Of a stretch of DNA of 27,163 nucleotides, positions 8,373 to 15,980 are shown piece by piece. Every line of letters starts with the position of its first letter. Within the stretch, counting starts at the first letter, position 1. The DNA lies in assembly GCA_036389695.1 (NCBI GenBank), contig DASVWG010000187.1, positions 1 to 27,163 on the forward strand. The letters run 5' to 3'. Under the pieces are notes generated by a model. It was not told the DNA's origin. It made no database searches and worked only from the letters and a program-made list of their open reading frames with translations. Source of the stretch: JALZHR01 sp036389695 (GTDB taxonomy: Bacteria > Acidobacteriota > Blastocatellia > Pyrinomonadales > Pyrinomonadaceae). A program made the translations under genes and the position numbers.

Positions 8373-9578
8373 TCAAAACAGCTTAAATTTTATGGTCAGA
8401 TATTTTTTCGGATTCTGACGAAAGTCGTAAATTAATTTCGTGCCTTCCGAAGATAATTGATTGACGTTTGACATAGTTTGGTTGGCGTTGTTGTAGAGCG
8501 TTTCGTCGGTCAGAAGCTTGCCGATGGTGCCTTTTCCGCTTTGCGCGTCGGCGAGCAGCGCGTCCAGTTTGGTGGCGGTCGAGTTGAATTTTGCCAGCGT
8601 GTCGCGGGCGTCGTTGTAGAGTTGTTCGTCTTTGAGAAATTTCCCGGCGGTGCCCTTGCCTTCGTTTAAATCGCGGGCGATGGTTTCAAAATTGTCGGCG
8701 ACCTGATTCAGGCGATTGACCGAGGCGCGGACGTCCTGAATCGTCGCGCGGGCATCGTTATAGAGAGCGTCGTCGGATAAAAATTTCCCGGCGGTGCCGC
8801 GTCCGGCGCGTAAATCGACGGTAATGCGTTCGAGCTGCGAGGCGGTTCGGTTCAGGCTGTTGTAAAGCTCCGGGTCGTTTAAAAGTTTTCCGGCGCTGCC
8901 TTCGCCGCGATTGATGGCGTTAATCGTGTTTTGCAGCTTGAGCATGGTCGCGCGGGTTTCGTCGACGGTCGCGTCCAGATTTTTATAAAGCGATTCGTCG
9001 TTGATGATGCGCCCCAGAGTGCCTTCGCCGCGATTGGCTTTGTTTAAAATCTGGTTGGTCGGCTCGGCTATTTTGTTGATTTGAGTGAGCAATTCGTTGC
9101 CGGTCTGCGTTAGTTGATTGATTGAAATCGAGGTGCTGGAATCGAGCACGTGATTTTCCTCGACGACTCCGCCGCGTGCCGAGCCGGGCGTGATGTTAAT
9201 CATTTTATCGTTTGCCAGCACGGACGTCGCAATCAGCTGCGCGGTCGAATCGGTGCGGATGCGCTCGGTCACGGGTCTGCCGTCGAGCTGTTCGGAAACG
9301 CTCATCACGGCTTCGATGCGCGCCGTGTCTTCGCTGTCGGGCGGCAGAAAACGAACCTGCTCGACCTGCCCGATATGCACGCCCGCAAGCTGAACTTCCG
9401 CGCCTTCGCGCAAGCCGTCGGCGCTGGAAAAATGCGCCCTTAAGCGCATTCTTTTCTCGAACGGGTTAAACTCGCCCGACGAATTGATAATCAAAAACGC
9501 GAGCAGCGCGAGCGCGATTAACACAAAAATCCCGACGCGCAGTTGGCTCAGACCGATGTTTCTGGTAGTTGGCGGCAT
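8373..9578 (-). CDS. mlaD: MlaD-like MCE-domain lipid-transport protein
   Basis: This 401-aa protein should be the substrate-binding, membrane-anchored part of an Mla-type phospholipid transporter. A single membrane helix is at about 14-32, and the MCE domain follows at about 42-130 (FSSADGLREGAEVQLAGVHI is the typical opening). It is much longer than the roughly 180-aa E. coli MlaD: residues 150-380 form a helical tail with five copies of the motif GxGTxGKxLxDxxLY, at 184, 225, 259, 307 and 348. The tail ends FRQNPKKYLTIKFKLF, as in other long MlaD homologues. It is last in the mlaE-mlaF-mlaD order, separated from mlaF by a repeat-filled spacer. The ATG has only a weak upstream purine stretch. 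Confidence 0.93.
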   Translation of the reverse strand: MPPTTRNIGLSQLRVGIFVLIALALLAFLIINSSGEFNPFEKRMRLRAHFSSADGLREGAEVQLAGVHIGQVEQVRFLPPDSEDTARIEAVMSVSEQLDGRPVTERIRTDSTAQLIATSVLANDKMINITPGSARGGVVEENHVLDSSTSISINQLTQTGNELLTQINKIAEPTNQILNKANRGEGTLGRIINDESLYKNLDATVDETRATMLKLQNTINAINRGEGSAGKLLNDPELYNSLNRTASQLERITVDLRAGRGTAGKFLSDDALYNDARATIQDVRASVNRLNQVADNFETIARDLNEGKGTAGKFLKDEQLYNDARDTLAKFNSTATKLDALLADAQSGKGTIGKLLTDETLYNNANQTMSNVNQLSSEGTKLIYDFRQNPKKYLTIKFKLF

Positions 9579-9588
9579 AATCTTATTT

Positions 9589-9748
9589 TCGATTTTAGAT
9601 TGTCGATTTTAGATTGGATGCGGATTTTGCCTCGCAAAAGCGTTTATTTTGAAACCGATGCGAATAAATAGTCTTTTCAGTCCGAAAATTTCAAAAAAAT
9701 AAAATCTTCCTTATCTAATCTAAAATCTAAAATCTAAAATCTAAAATT
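9589..9748. repeat. Inverted heptamer arrays between mlaF and mlaD (AAATCTA family)
   Basis: The left arm (9589-9617) has two copies of GATTTTAGATTG-like sequence. The right arm (about 9713-9748) has at least four tandem 7-bp units of AAAATCT. The arms are complementary around a loop of about 95 bases, so the mlaF-mlaD transcript could fold here. The left arm ends 10 bases from the mlaD ATG. Confidence 0.75.
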
Positions 9749-9751
9749 CCT

Positions 9752-10687
9752 TCACTTTCCTCGCAAAAATCGGCGGACATACGGGTCTTCGCTGGCTCGA
9801 AGCTCTTCGTCTTTGCCGTTGAAAATTACCTTGCCTTCACGAAACATTATAACCTCTGTGTTCAAAAGACAAAGCGTGTCGCCTTCTTCCTGAAAAACGA
9901 CTTCGCCCGATTCGTTGACGGTCGCGTATTCGGTGCAGAGATATTCGAGATTCTGCATCTCGTGCGTCACGAAAATCGAGGAAACGTCTTCCAAATCGCG
10001 CAGCTTTATCGCCAGCTCGCAAATCGTGCGCGCCGTCGGCGGGTCAAGCCCGGCGGTCGGCTCGTCGAATAAAATAATTTTCGGGTCGCCGACCAGCGCG
10101 CGCGCGATGCCGACGCGGCGGCGCATTCCGCCCGACAGCTCGTTCGGCATTTTATCAATCGCGTCTTCCAAATCGACGAAGCGGAGCATCCGGCGCACTT
10201 CCTGCTCGACCTGTTCTTCCGGCAATTTCTGCTCGTGCAGGCGATAAGCGACGTTGTCGTAAACCGTCAGCGAATCAAACAATGCGCCTTCCTGAAAAAC
10301 CATCCCGATTTTCTGGCGCACTTTCATCATCTCGATTTCGTTGTAATGCGTGATGTCTTCGCCTTCGACCAGAATCTGTCCGGAATCGGGTTTGAGCAGT
10401 CCGAGAACAAGGCGAATCGTCGTCGATTTTCCGCCGCCCGAGCGTCCCAAAACGATTTTCGTTTCGCCTTTGCGGACGGTAAAGCTGACGCCGTTTAAAA
10501 TTTTCTGGTCGTCGAAGGAAAGATGAACGTCGCGAAACTCGATGGCGGGAACGACGCGCTCCGGCTCGTAAGTCGCGTCTTCGAGCGAAACCGGCGCCAA
10601 ATCTTCTTCCGCGAAGACGCTTTCCGCTGATTCTTCCTTAAAAACGTCTTCCGCTGATTCTTCTTTATTTTCTTCGGCTAACTCCAT
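9752..10687 (-). CDS. mlaF: MlaF-like ABC transporter ATP-binding protein
   Basis: This protein supplies ATP hydrolysis for Mla lipid transport, paired with MlaE. From ATG 10687 it has 311 residues. In the numbering from the TTG two codons upstream: Walker A GRSGGGKST at 83-91, Q-loop Q134, signature LSGGM at 186-190, Walker B IILFDE at 206-211 and switch histidine H244. The core matches MlaF closely. It carries an extra acidic N-terminal extension of about 48 residues in which a 9-residue unit is repeated (EESAEDVFK / EESAESVFA); the DNA is duplicated accordingly. ATG 10687 is preferred over TTG 10693, though no Shine-Dalgarno is visible for either, because the leader is a heptamer array. 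Confidence 0.95.
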   Translation of the reverse strand: MELAEENKEESAEDVFKEESAESVFAEEDLAPVSLEDATYEPERVVPAIEFRDVHLSFDDQKILNGVSFTVRKGETKIVLGRSGGGKSTTIRLVLGLLKPDSGQILVEGEDITHYNEIEMMKVRQKIGMVFQEGALFDSLTVYDNVAYRLHEQKLPEEQVEQEVRRMLRFVDLEDAIDKMPNELSGGMRRRVGIARALVGDPKIILFDEPTAGLDPPTARTICELAIKLRDLEDVSSIFVTHEMQNLEYLCTEYATVNESGEVVFQEEGDTLCLLNTEVIMFREGKVIFNGKDEELRASEDPYVRRFLRGK

Positions 10688-10692
10688 AAACA

Positions 10693-10765
10693 ATTTTGAG
10701 TTATGAATTTTGAATTTTGAATGAATATTTTAACTCAAAACTCAAAACTCAAAATTCATAACTTA
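10693..10765. repeat. Inverted heptamer arrays between mlaE and mlaF (AAACTCA family)
   Basis: From 10693 the bases divide into 7-bp units ATTTTGA, GTTATGA, ATTTTGA, ATTTTGA, ATGAATA. From 10731 to 10765 they divide into TAACTCA, AAACTCA, AAACTCA, AAATTCA, TAACTTA. The two sets are nearly reverse complements and fill the whole spacer between the mlaE stop and the mlaF start. Confidence 0.8.
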
Positions 10766-11533
10766 TTAAAACTCGATGCCCAGAATATTCTGCAAAGCGC
10801 GCGTCAGGAAAAAATCGGTGATGATGGCGACAATCGAAGCCAAAACGACGGCTTTCGTCGTCGCCTGCCCGACGCCGACCGTGCCGCCGGTCGTGTTTAA
10901 GCCTTTGTAACAGGCGACCACGCCGATAATTAAACCGAAAAACAGAGGCTTTAACACGCCGACGATAATGTTTTTGACCGTTATGCCTTCGCGCACGGAC
11001 GTGATAAAAAGATTATAATCCAGACTGAAAAGCTGGTTGGCGACAAAGCCGCTGCCGATGATGCCGAAAATATCCGCCGCAATCGTCAGCAAAGGCAGCA
11101 TCAGAATCAAAGCCAGAATGCGCGGCGCGACGAGTTTTTTATTCGGGTCTGTGCCGAGCGCGCGCATCGCGTCGATTTGCTGCGAGACGACCATCGAGCC
11201 GAGTTCAGCCGAAATCGCCGAGCCGATTCTGCCCGCCACCATCAGCGCCGACAAAACCGGACCTAATTCGCGCACCAGCGAAAACGCCACCATTTTTCCC
11301 GTCTGATTCTGCGCGCCGTAATAAGCCAGAATCGAGAAGCTTTGCAATACCAGAACCGCGCCCGTAAAAAATCCGGTCAAAATGACAATCGGCAGCGAGC
11401 CGACGCCGACGACGTCCATCTGCTTGATGATTTCGCGATAATAACGCGGACGCTTGCGCAGACCGACGGCGGCGGCGATAAGCAGATATGTAATTTCCTG
11501 CAATTGCAGCAGAAAATTTTTGAGCGGATTCAT
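10766..11533 (-). CDS. mlaE: MlaE-like ABC transporter permease
   Basis: This 255-aa inner-membrane protein is the permease of the Mla-type transporter. It shows about five membrane segments and the family signature VRELGPVLSALMVAGRIGSA at about 88-107, followed by ISAELGSMVVSQQIDAMRAL. Length is typical for the family (about 260). It is first in the minus-strand order mlaE-mlaF-mlaD. No mlaB or mlaC was found here, so those functions must be elsewhere or absent. No clear Shine-Dalgarno precedes the ATG. Confidence 0.95.
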   Translation of the reverse strand: MNPLKNFLLQLQEITYLLIAAAVGLRKRPRYYREIIKQMDVVGVGSLPIVILTGFFTGAVLVLQSFSILAYYGAQNQTGKMVAFSLVRELGPVLSALMVAGRIGSAISAELGSMVVSQQIDAMRALGTDPNKKLVAPRILALILMLPLLTIAADIFGIIGSGFVANQLFSLDYNLFITSVREGITVKNIIVGVLKPLFFGLIIGVVACYKGLNTTGGTVGVGQATTKAVVLASIVAIITDFFLTRALQNILGIEF

Positions 11534-11642
11534 TCGGTCGGTAATCGTCGGTCAGCGTTTAGCCGGAAGCTGAAAGCTGTCGCCGTTAATAAAATAATAA
11601 CTCGTCAAGATTACAACGAACCGCGCCGAAAAGACAAAATAA

Positions 11643-11669
11643 TAGCCGAACCTTTTCGGGATTCGGCTA
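11643..11669 (-). terminator. Candidate terminator of the sigma/anti-sigma/Spy-like operon
   Basis: TAGCCGAA (11643-11650) and TTCGGCTA (11662-11669) form an 8-bp stem with an 11-base loop. On the minus strand it lies 53 bases after the Spy-like stop and is followed by TTATTTTGTCTTTT, an interrupted T-rich tail. It also separates that operon from mlaE. Confidence 0.5.
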
Positions 11670-11721
11670 AAAAGTTGGAGAATACGCTGGGGTTAGCTGA
11701 GAAAATTAAGAAAATGGAAGA

Positions 11722-12276
11722 TTAAAAGCCGCGTCTTCGGCGCGGCAGCGGATTTAAATTCTGGCGATTCGGATTATTGACCTCGCGCTGATTCGGTTCT
11801 TCGCCTTGCGGCGGCGCATTTTGTTGATTTTGCTGCATTCGTCGCATAAATCTTTCGCGCAGCTCGCGGAATTTGACGAGCTGTTCGGGCGTTAAAACTT
11901 TGCGAATGGCGTATTCCGACTGCGTGCGGATTTTGATGACTTCCGCCTGCGCCAGCTGCACGTCTTTCATTCGCGCCTGAATGTCGGCTTCATTCGGCGA
12001 ATCCGCGTAAATCGCTTCGTCCAGCGCGCGGTTTGCCTGCCGAAAACGCATCTGCGCTTCCTGCATCAGAGGTCTGCGGGCTTGATTAATACGCCGGATT
12101 TGCTGAATCTGCTCGCGCGATAAATTGAGTTCCTGCAAAAGATTCGGGCGCGGCTTTTGTCCCATCGGCGGGCGCGGGTCTTCGGGCGGCATTTCGTCCT
12201 GCGCTTTCGCTGCGCCGACCGCGAATCCGAAAACGAAAAGCGTAATGATTAAGCTGAAAAGTCTGAATTTTCTCAT
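11722..12276 (-). CDS. Periplasmic Spy/CpxP-like protein
   Basis: This 184-aa protein starts at ATG 12276, with GGAG 6 bases upstream; the frame also reaches a TTG at 12288. A signal peptide covers about 1-25 (cleavage near AKAQD). The mature part is helical, with the paired motifs LNLSREQIQQIRRI (about 50-63) and LTPEQLVKFRELRERF (128-143) that mark the Spy/CpxP/LTxxQ group of periplasmic chaperone or metal-sensing proteins. The tail is Gln/Asn/Pro-rich and ends PRRRRGF. It starts 16 bases after the anti-sigma stop, so it is probably translated from the same mRNA and serves as an effector or modulator of the envelope-stress response. Confidence 0.85.
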   Translation of the reverse strand: MRKFRLFSLIITLFVFGFAVGAAKAQDEMPPEDPRPPMGQKPRPNLLQELNLSREQIQQIRRINQARRPLMQEAQMRFRQANRALDEAIYADSPNEADIQARMKDVQLAQAEVIKIRTQSEYAIRKVLTPEQLVKFRELRERFMRRMQQNQQNAPPQGEEPNQREVNNPNRQNLNPLPRRRRGF

Positions 12277-12292
12277 TCGTTTCTCCAAAAAA

Positions 12293-13087
12293 TTATTCTT
12301 TCATGCTCACTTCGTCAAACAAATCCGAAAGGCGCAGAGATTTGTCTTCTTCCTCGCGCGTCGTAAACTCGATGTCCGTCTGCTTCGGCGCTTTTTTCAC
12401 GTTCGGCAAAGTTTTGTCTTTATTTACCACAGGCTTCGGCGGAAGGTTCGCTTTAACCGCTTTCACGTTTGTATTTTCGGTGAAGACGGCTCTTTCGGAA
12501 ACAGACGCGGATTTTGACGGATTTTGTTTTTTATCTTTAAAAATTTCCGGCTTTGGCGCTTCGACCGGCTGCTCGTCGTTCGTTCCCGCAGTGCTCGCCG
12601 TCGGCGTTGTTTGAACGGTCGGCGAAGGAAGGCTCGCGACGGAATTGTTTTTATTCGCTTCCGCCACGACGTCGCGTCTTTCGCTTTGCAGAGAGCTGAC
12701 CGCGACATAAAACAAACCCGCGCAAATCGCCAGAGCCGCGCACGCCACGCCCGCGCCGGTCCACGCCGGAGAGAGTGAAAACAGCTCGCGCAAACCCGCC
12801 AGCCATGTGCGTGAAGCAGCGTTCGTTTCGGTCGTTAAAATCGTCGCTTTTTCCGGCTCTGAAGGCAATGCGATAACCGGAGTCGGAAGCTTATAAAATT
12901 CCGTCTCGCGCCAATTCCGCACGGACGCGCGAACGCCGCCGAACGCGGAAATCTCGTCGGAGCACGCGCTGCAATTCGAAACGTGCGACTCGAAACGCGA
13001 TTTCTCCTTTTCGCCGATTTCGCCGTATAAATACGAAACGAGCAAATCGGAAAAATTACAGGACGAATTGTGATTATTGCTGTTCAT
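12293..13087 (-). CDS. Anti-sigma factor with N-terminal zinc finger (ZAS, zf-HC2)
   Basis: This protein should hold the neighbouring ECF sigma factor inactive at the membrane. From ATG 13087 (264 aa) it shows the zinc-anti-sigma motif with C10 and H35-x3-C39-x2-C42, then one membrane segment at about 109-131. The outer part, 135-264, is low-complexity and Pro/Thr/Lys-rich and probably senses the periplasm. The frame extends to an ATG at 13108, but that would read into the palindromic repeat at 13101-13117, so 13087 is preferred. It lies between the sigma gene and the Spy-like gene on the same strand. Confidence 0.88.
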   Translation of the reverse strand: MNSNNHNSSCNFSDLLVSYLYGEIGEKEKSRFESHVSNCSACSDEISAFGGVRASVRNWRETEFYKLPTPVIALPSEPEKATILTTETNAASRTWLAGLRELFSLSPAWTGAGVACAALAICAGLFYVAVSSLQSERRDVVAEANKNNSVASLPSPTVQTTPTASTAGTNDEQPVEAPKPEIFKDKKQNPSKSASVSERAVFTENTNVKAVKANLPPKPVVNKDKTLPNVKKAPKQTDIEFTTREEEDKSLRLSDLFDEVSMKE

Positions 13088-13100
13088 TTCATTTAGTAAC

Positions 13101-13169
13101 GCCAGCATCCTGCTGGCTGTATCGGTAGCATCTTGCTGCCGTTTTGATGTGAAGGCAAGATGCCTTCAC
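13101..13169. repeat. Cluster of three GCATCYTGC palindromes between sigma and anti-sigma genes
   Basis: Three short palindromes follow one another: GCCAGCATCCTGCTGGC (13101-13117), GGTAGCATCTTGCTGCC (13124-13140) and GTGAAGGCA-AGA-TGCCTTCAC (13149-13169). All share the core GCATCYTGC, the third inverted. A further inverted GCCG/CGGC lies just before the sigma stop. They resemble REP-type extragenic palindromes and split an operon. Confidence 0.7.
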
Positions 13170-13198
13170 GACAGCCGCCGGGACGGCAGCGCTACGGT

Positions 13199-13777
13199 TC
13201 AAACCACTTCCACCGGCGTTCTTTCCAGCTTCATCCGAAGCTGTTTCAGCGCCGTGTAAAGACGGCTTTTGACCGTGCTCAAAGGCAAATCGAGCGTGTC
13301 GGAAATCTCCTGAAACGTCATTTCTTCAAATTCCTTCATCACGATGACCTGTCGCAAATCCGGCGGCAGCGAGACGACCGCCTGCCGCACAAACTGTAGG
13401 CGCTCGTTCTGCTCGGTCTTGCGCGCGGGCGACGCGCCCGTCGGCGCGACGAAAACCATCTGGTTCGTTTCCGCTTCGTCTTCCAGATACGTTTCCGAAC
13501 GAACTTTGGCGCGGCGCTGTTTTGTCAAACATTGATTGACGGCGATGCGATGCAGCCACGACGAAACTTTGGCTTCGCCGCGAAAATTCGACAAGTTGCG
13601 GTAAGCCGAGATAAAAGTTTCCTGCGCCGCGTCGCGCGCGTCTTCCTCGCGGCTGAGCATACCGAAACAGAGCGCGAAAATCTTTCGCTCCCATCTTTTT
13701 ACGATTTCGCCGAAAGCATCAGGATTTTCCTTTATTGCAATTTCGACCAACTGCTCATCCGTTAAATTCGCTGTCAT
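13199..13777 (-). CDS. RNA polymerase sigma factor, ECF (RpoE-like) family
   Basis: This 192-aa protein directs RNA polymerase to a small stress regulon. Region 2 covers about 24-90 (DARDAAQETFISAYRNL, then FRGEAKVSSWLHRIAVNQCL), and region 4 about 126-182 with the helix-turn-helix MTFQEISDTLDLPLSTVKSR. Length and domain order are typical of ECF factors. ATG 13777 is chosen; a GTG lies one codon upstream. The next gene encodes a zinc-finger anti-sigma factor, the usual partner. A candidate ECF-type promoter upstream (13861-13889) suggests self-activation. Confidence 0.95.
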   Translation of the reverse strand: MTANLTDEQLVEIAIKENPDAFGEIVKRWERKIFALCFGMLSREEDARDAAQETFISAYRNLSNFRGEAKVSSWLHRIAVNQCLTKQRRAKVRSETYLEDEAETNQMVFVAPTGASPARKTEQNERLQFVRQAVVSLPPDLRQVIVMKEFEEMTFQEISDTLDLPLSTVKSRLYTALKQLRMKLERTPVEVV

Positions 13778-13833
13778 CACGCTCGATGCCCGTCAGACTC
13801 GTCGCATGCGAATTTTCAAATTTCGCCCGCGAA

Positions 13834-13851
13834 TGTGAAAAGTTTTTCACA
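13834..13851. promoter_or_regulatory. 18-base dyad in the sigma leader
   Basis: TGTGAAAA and TTTTCACA are perfect 8-bp inverted arms separated by GT. The dyad lies between the candidate ECF promoter and the sigma start. It could be a protein-binding site or a small RNA hairpin. Confidence 0.35.
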
Positions 13852-13860
13852 CTCAATCCT

Positions 13861-13889
13861 TTAGACGCAAGTAATTTGCCTAAAGTCGG
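13861..13889 (-). promoter_or_regulatory. Candidate ECF-type promoter of the sigma operon
   Basis: On the minus strand CCGACTTT is followed after 16 bases by TCTAA. This partly resembles the common ECF pattern GGAACTT-N16-TCTAA (the ACTT core and the -10 match). It would give a leader of about 75-80 bases. Confidence 0.35.
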
Positions 13890-13932
13890 AAAAATTATTT
13901 GCCACATATTTGTTAAAACTTATTAAAAAATG

Positions 13933-13961
13933 TTGACGATAATAAACAATTATCATAAAAT
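13933..13961 (+). promoter_or_regulatory. Housekeeping-type promoter for the HD-GYP gene
   Basis: TTGACG (13933-13938), a 17-base spacer and TAAAAT (13956-13961) make a good sigma-70-type promoter. The ATG at 14006 lies 44 bases after the -10. The leader contains another GCATCCTGC core (13971-13979), as in the sigma/anti-sigma spacer. Confidence 0.65.
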
Positions 13962-14005
13962 TTCTAAGGCGCATCCTGCCTGTTAATGCTTCCTGCAAAA
14001 TAAGA

Positions 14006-15811
14006 ATGCCTCCGATAAAAAGAAAAATCAGTCTGGTTTATTTTGTGCTTATCACGCTTTTGCTGGTCGGGCTTGTCCCGCTGGTCGTGACGGGCTGGCT
14101 GTTGTCGGAAAGAAGCGCGCGGGAATTGCGCTCGGTCGAAGGTCGTTATCAAACGCAATTGGTGCAGGACAAGGCGCGGCAGATTGAAATGCTCGGGCAG
14201 CGTTACGGCGACCTGGTCATCAGCTTTGCCAAAGCCTTCGAGCTATCGGACGATTTTTCGCTGCTTTCGTCAGCCGCCGCGCAGAAAAAGCTCGGGCAGA
14301 CTTTGCAGGAAAACCCGCATCTGCTTTCGCTGTATGTGAAGCCGGTCAGCGGCGAGCCGCTTTCGGTTTATCGCAGCGAAGCGATTAATTCTTCCGAAAT
14401 CGAAAAGCTTTCTTCGCACGTTCTGGCGCGTCTGGGCGAAAAAGATTTGGTGATGGGACAGCCGCAGAAGCTGCAATCGAGCCAGCAGCTTGTTATGACG
14501 ATTGCCGCGCCCGTGATGAACGAAAATCAAATCACGGCGGCGGTCGTCGCGATTGTCTCGCTGCGCGAGATTTCGCGCATTATGGCGGAAACGGGTGCGG
14601 CGAGCGAGAAAGAATTGTGGGAAGCCGGTTTGCCGATTGTTTTCGTCGTCGACGAACAGGGACGCGCGGTTTTTCATCCCGATACGCAGGTCGTCGCCAA
14701 TCAGAAGCCGCAGACGAATCTGAAAATCGTGCAGGAATGGCAGGAAGCGAGCCGCCAGATTCAATCGGCGCTCGTGCCTTTCACGGCGGAATTCGGAGAC
14801 CGGAAACACGAAATGATCGGCGCGTATTCGACCGCTAATTTCAACGACGAGCTGGCTTTCGGCGTGATTGCGATGCAGGACGAAAACACGGCGCTGGCGT
14901 CGGTCGGCGAGATGCGTCGGCAGACGTGGGTAACGAGCCTCGCGCTGGCGGTTCTGGCGCTGATTGCCGGAAGCCTTTTTGCCAGACAATTGACCAGACC
15001 GATTCTCGAACTCGTCGCGGCGGCAAAGAAAATCGCGGACGGCGACCTTTCGACGCGCATCGAGGCGAAAAGCATTAAAGAAGTCGAAACGCTCGGCATC
15101 GCCTTTAATTTAATGAGCGACCGCCTCGAAGAACACATCGCCGACCTCGCGAAAGCCGCGCAGGAAAACCGCGAATTGTTTGTCGGCACGGTCAAAGCGC
15201 TCGCCGCCGCCATCGACGGCAAAGACAAATACACGCGCGGTCATTCGGAAAGAGTCGCGCGCTTTTCCGTCGCCATCGGCAAACGCATGGGCATGCCGGA
15301 AGCGGAACTGGAAACCCTGCGCATCAGCGCCCTGCTTCACGACGTCGGCAAAATCGCGATTGACGACAACATTCTGAAAAAGCCCGCCGCCTTAACGAAC
15401 GACGAATTTGAAATCATGAAAACTCACCCGCAGAGAGGTTTCAAGATTATGTCGCAGATTCCGGCGATGAAGGAATTTTTGCCCGGCATGTATATGCATC
15501 ACGAAATGGTCAACGGCGAAGGCTACCCGCAGGGCTTGCGCGACGACCAGATTCCCTTGCAGGCGAAAATCGTCTCGGTCGCCGACACGTTCGACGCGAT
15601 GACGACCGACCGACCGTATCAGAAGGGAATGAATCTGGAAGACGCGCTCGACCGCATCCGCAGCTTTGTCGGCACGCGCTACGACGGCAAAGTCGTCGAA
15701 GCACTGGTTCACGCCTGCGCCGAAGGCTCGGTCAGACCGGTCGGCGGCGCGGTTATCAAGCCTCAACAGCCCGCCAAAAACAGCGACGCCGCACCCGTAA
15801 AAGTCGCCTGA
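14006..15811 (+). CDS. Membrane HD-GYP protein, probable cyclic-di-GMP phosphodiesterase
   Basis: This 601-aa protein probably degrades cyclic di-GMP in response to an outside signal. Membrane helices at about 11-33 and 307-326 bracket a sensor region of roughly 270 residues, probably Cache-like. A HAMP linker follows at about 328-382. The HD-GYP domain spans about 392-580, with H413, HD at 445-446 (LLHDVGK), H474, HH at 498-499, GEGYP at 504-508 and D527. These are the metal-binding and GYP residues expected of an active enzyme. The C-terminus is a short basic, Ala/Pro-rich tail. The ribosome-binding site is weak (AATAAGA). It is divergent from the sigma operon and followed by a heptamer array. 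Confidence 0.93.
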   Translation: MPPIKRKISLVYFVLITLLLVGLVPLVVTGWLLSERSARELRSVEGRYQTQLVQDKARQIEMLGQRYGDLVISFAKAFELSDDFSLLSSAAAQKKLGQTLQENPHLLSLYVKPVSGEPLSVYRSEAINSSEIEKLSSHVLARLGEKDLVMGQPQKLQSSQQLVMTIAAPVMNENQITAAVVAIVSLREISRIMAETGAASEKELWEAGLPIVFVVDEQGRAVFHPDTQVVANQKPQTNLKIVQEWQEASRQIQSALVPFTAEFGDRKHEMIGAYSTANFNDELAFGVIAMQDENTALASVGEMRRQTWVTSLALAVLALIAGSLFARQLTRPILELVAAAKKIADGDLSTRIEAKSIKEVETLGIAFNLMSDRLEEHIADLAKAAQENRELFVGTVKALAAAIDGKDKYTRGHSERVARFSVAIGKRMGMPEAELETLRISALLHDVGKIAIDDNILKKPAALTNDEFEIMKTHPQRGFKIMSQIPAMKEFLPGMYMHHEMVNGEGYPQGLRDDQIPLQAKIVSVADTFDAMTTDRPYQKGMNLEDALDRIRSFVGTRYDGKVVEALVHACAEGSVRPVGGAVIKPQQPAKNSDAAPVKVA

Positions 15812-15831
15812 AATTAAAACTCTAAAAGAAT

Positions 15832-15955
15832 AATCTCAAATTTAAAATTTAAAATTTAAAATTTGAAATCTCACATCTGAAATTTAAAATCTGAAGTTGA
15901 AATTTAAAATTTGAAATCTAAATTGAAATCTAAAATCTGAAATTTGCAATCCCAA
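15832..15955. repeat. Long heptamer array upstream of the GYF_2 gene (AAATTTA/AAATCTG family)
   Basis: From about 15832 to 15955 the spacer is built almost entirely of degenerate 7-bp units, including three AAATTTA in a row, then AAATTTG, AAATCTC, AAATTTA, AAATCTG and similar. There are about 16 units in all. It ends 8 bases before the ribosome-binding site AAAGGA (15964-15969). Confidence 0.8.
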
Positions 15956-15980
15956 ATAATTCTAAAGGAACGACACACCG

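Noticed and set aside
11342..11725. Plus-strand frame ending KLENTLGLAEKIKKMED, antisense to mlaE
   Set aside because: The tail looks somewhat protein-like, but most of the frame is antisense to mlaE and there is no ribosome-binding site or start in the non-overlapping part.
13834..13851. CRP-like site TGTGA...TCACA
   Set aside because: The half-sites are 8 bases apart rather than 6, so it does not fit the CRP consensus; kept only as a dyad.
15832..15955. Possible CRISPR array
   Set aside because: Units are 7 bp, degenerate and contiguous, with no spacers and no cas genes in the window.
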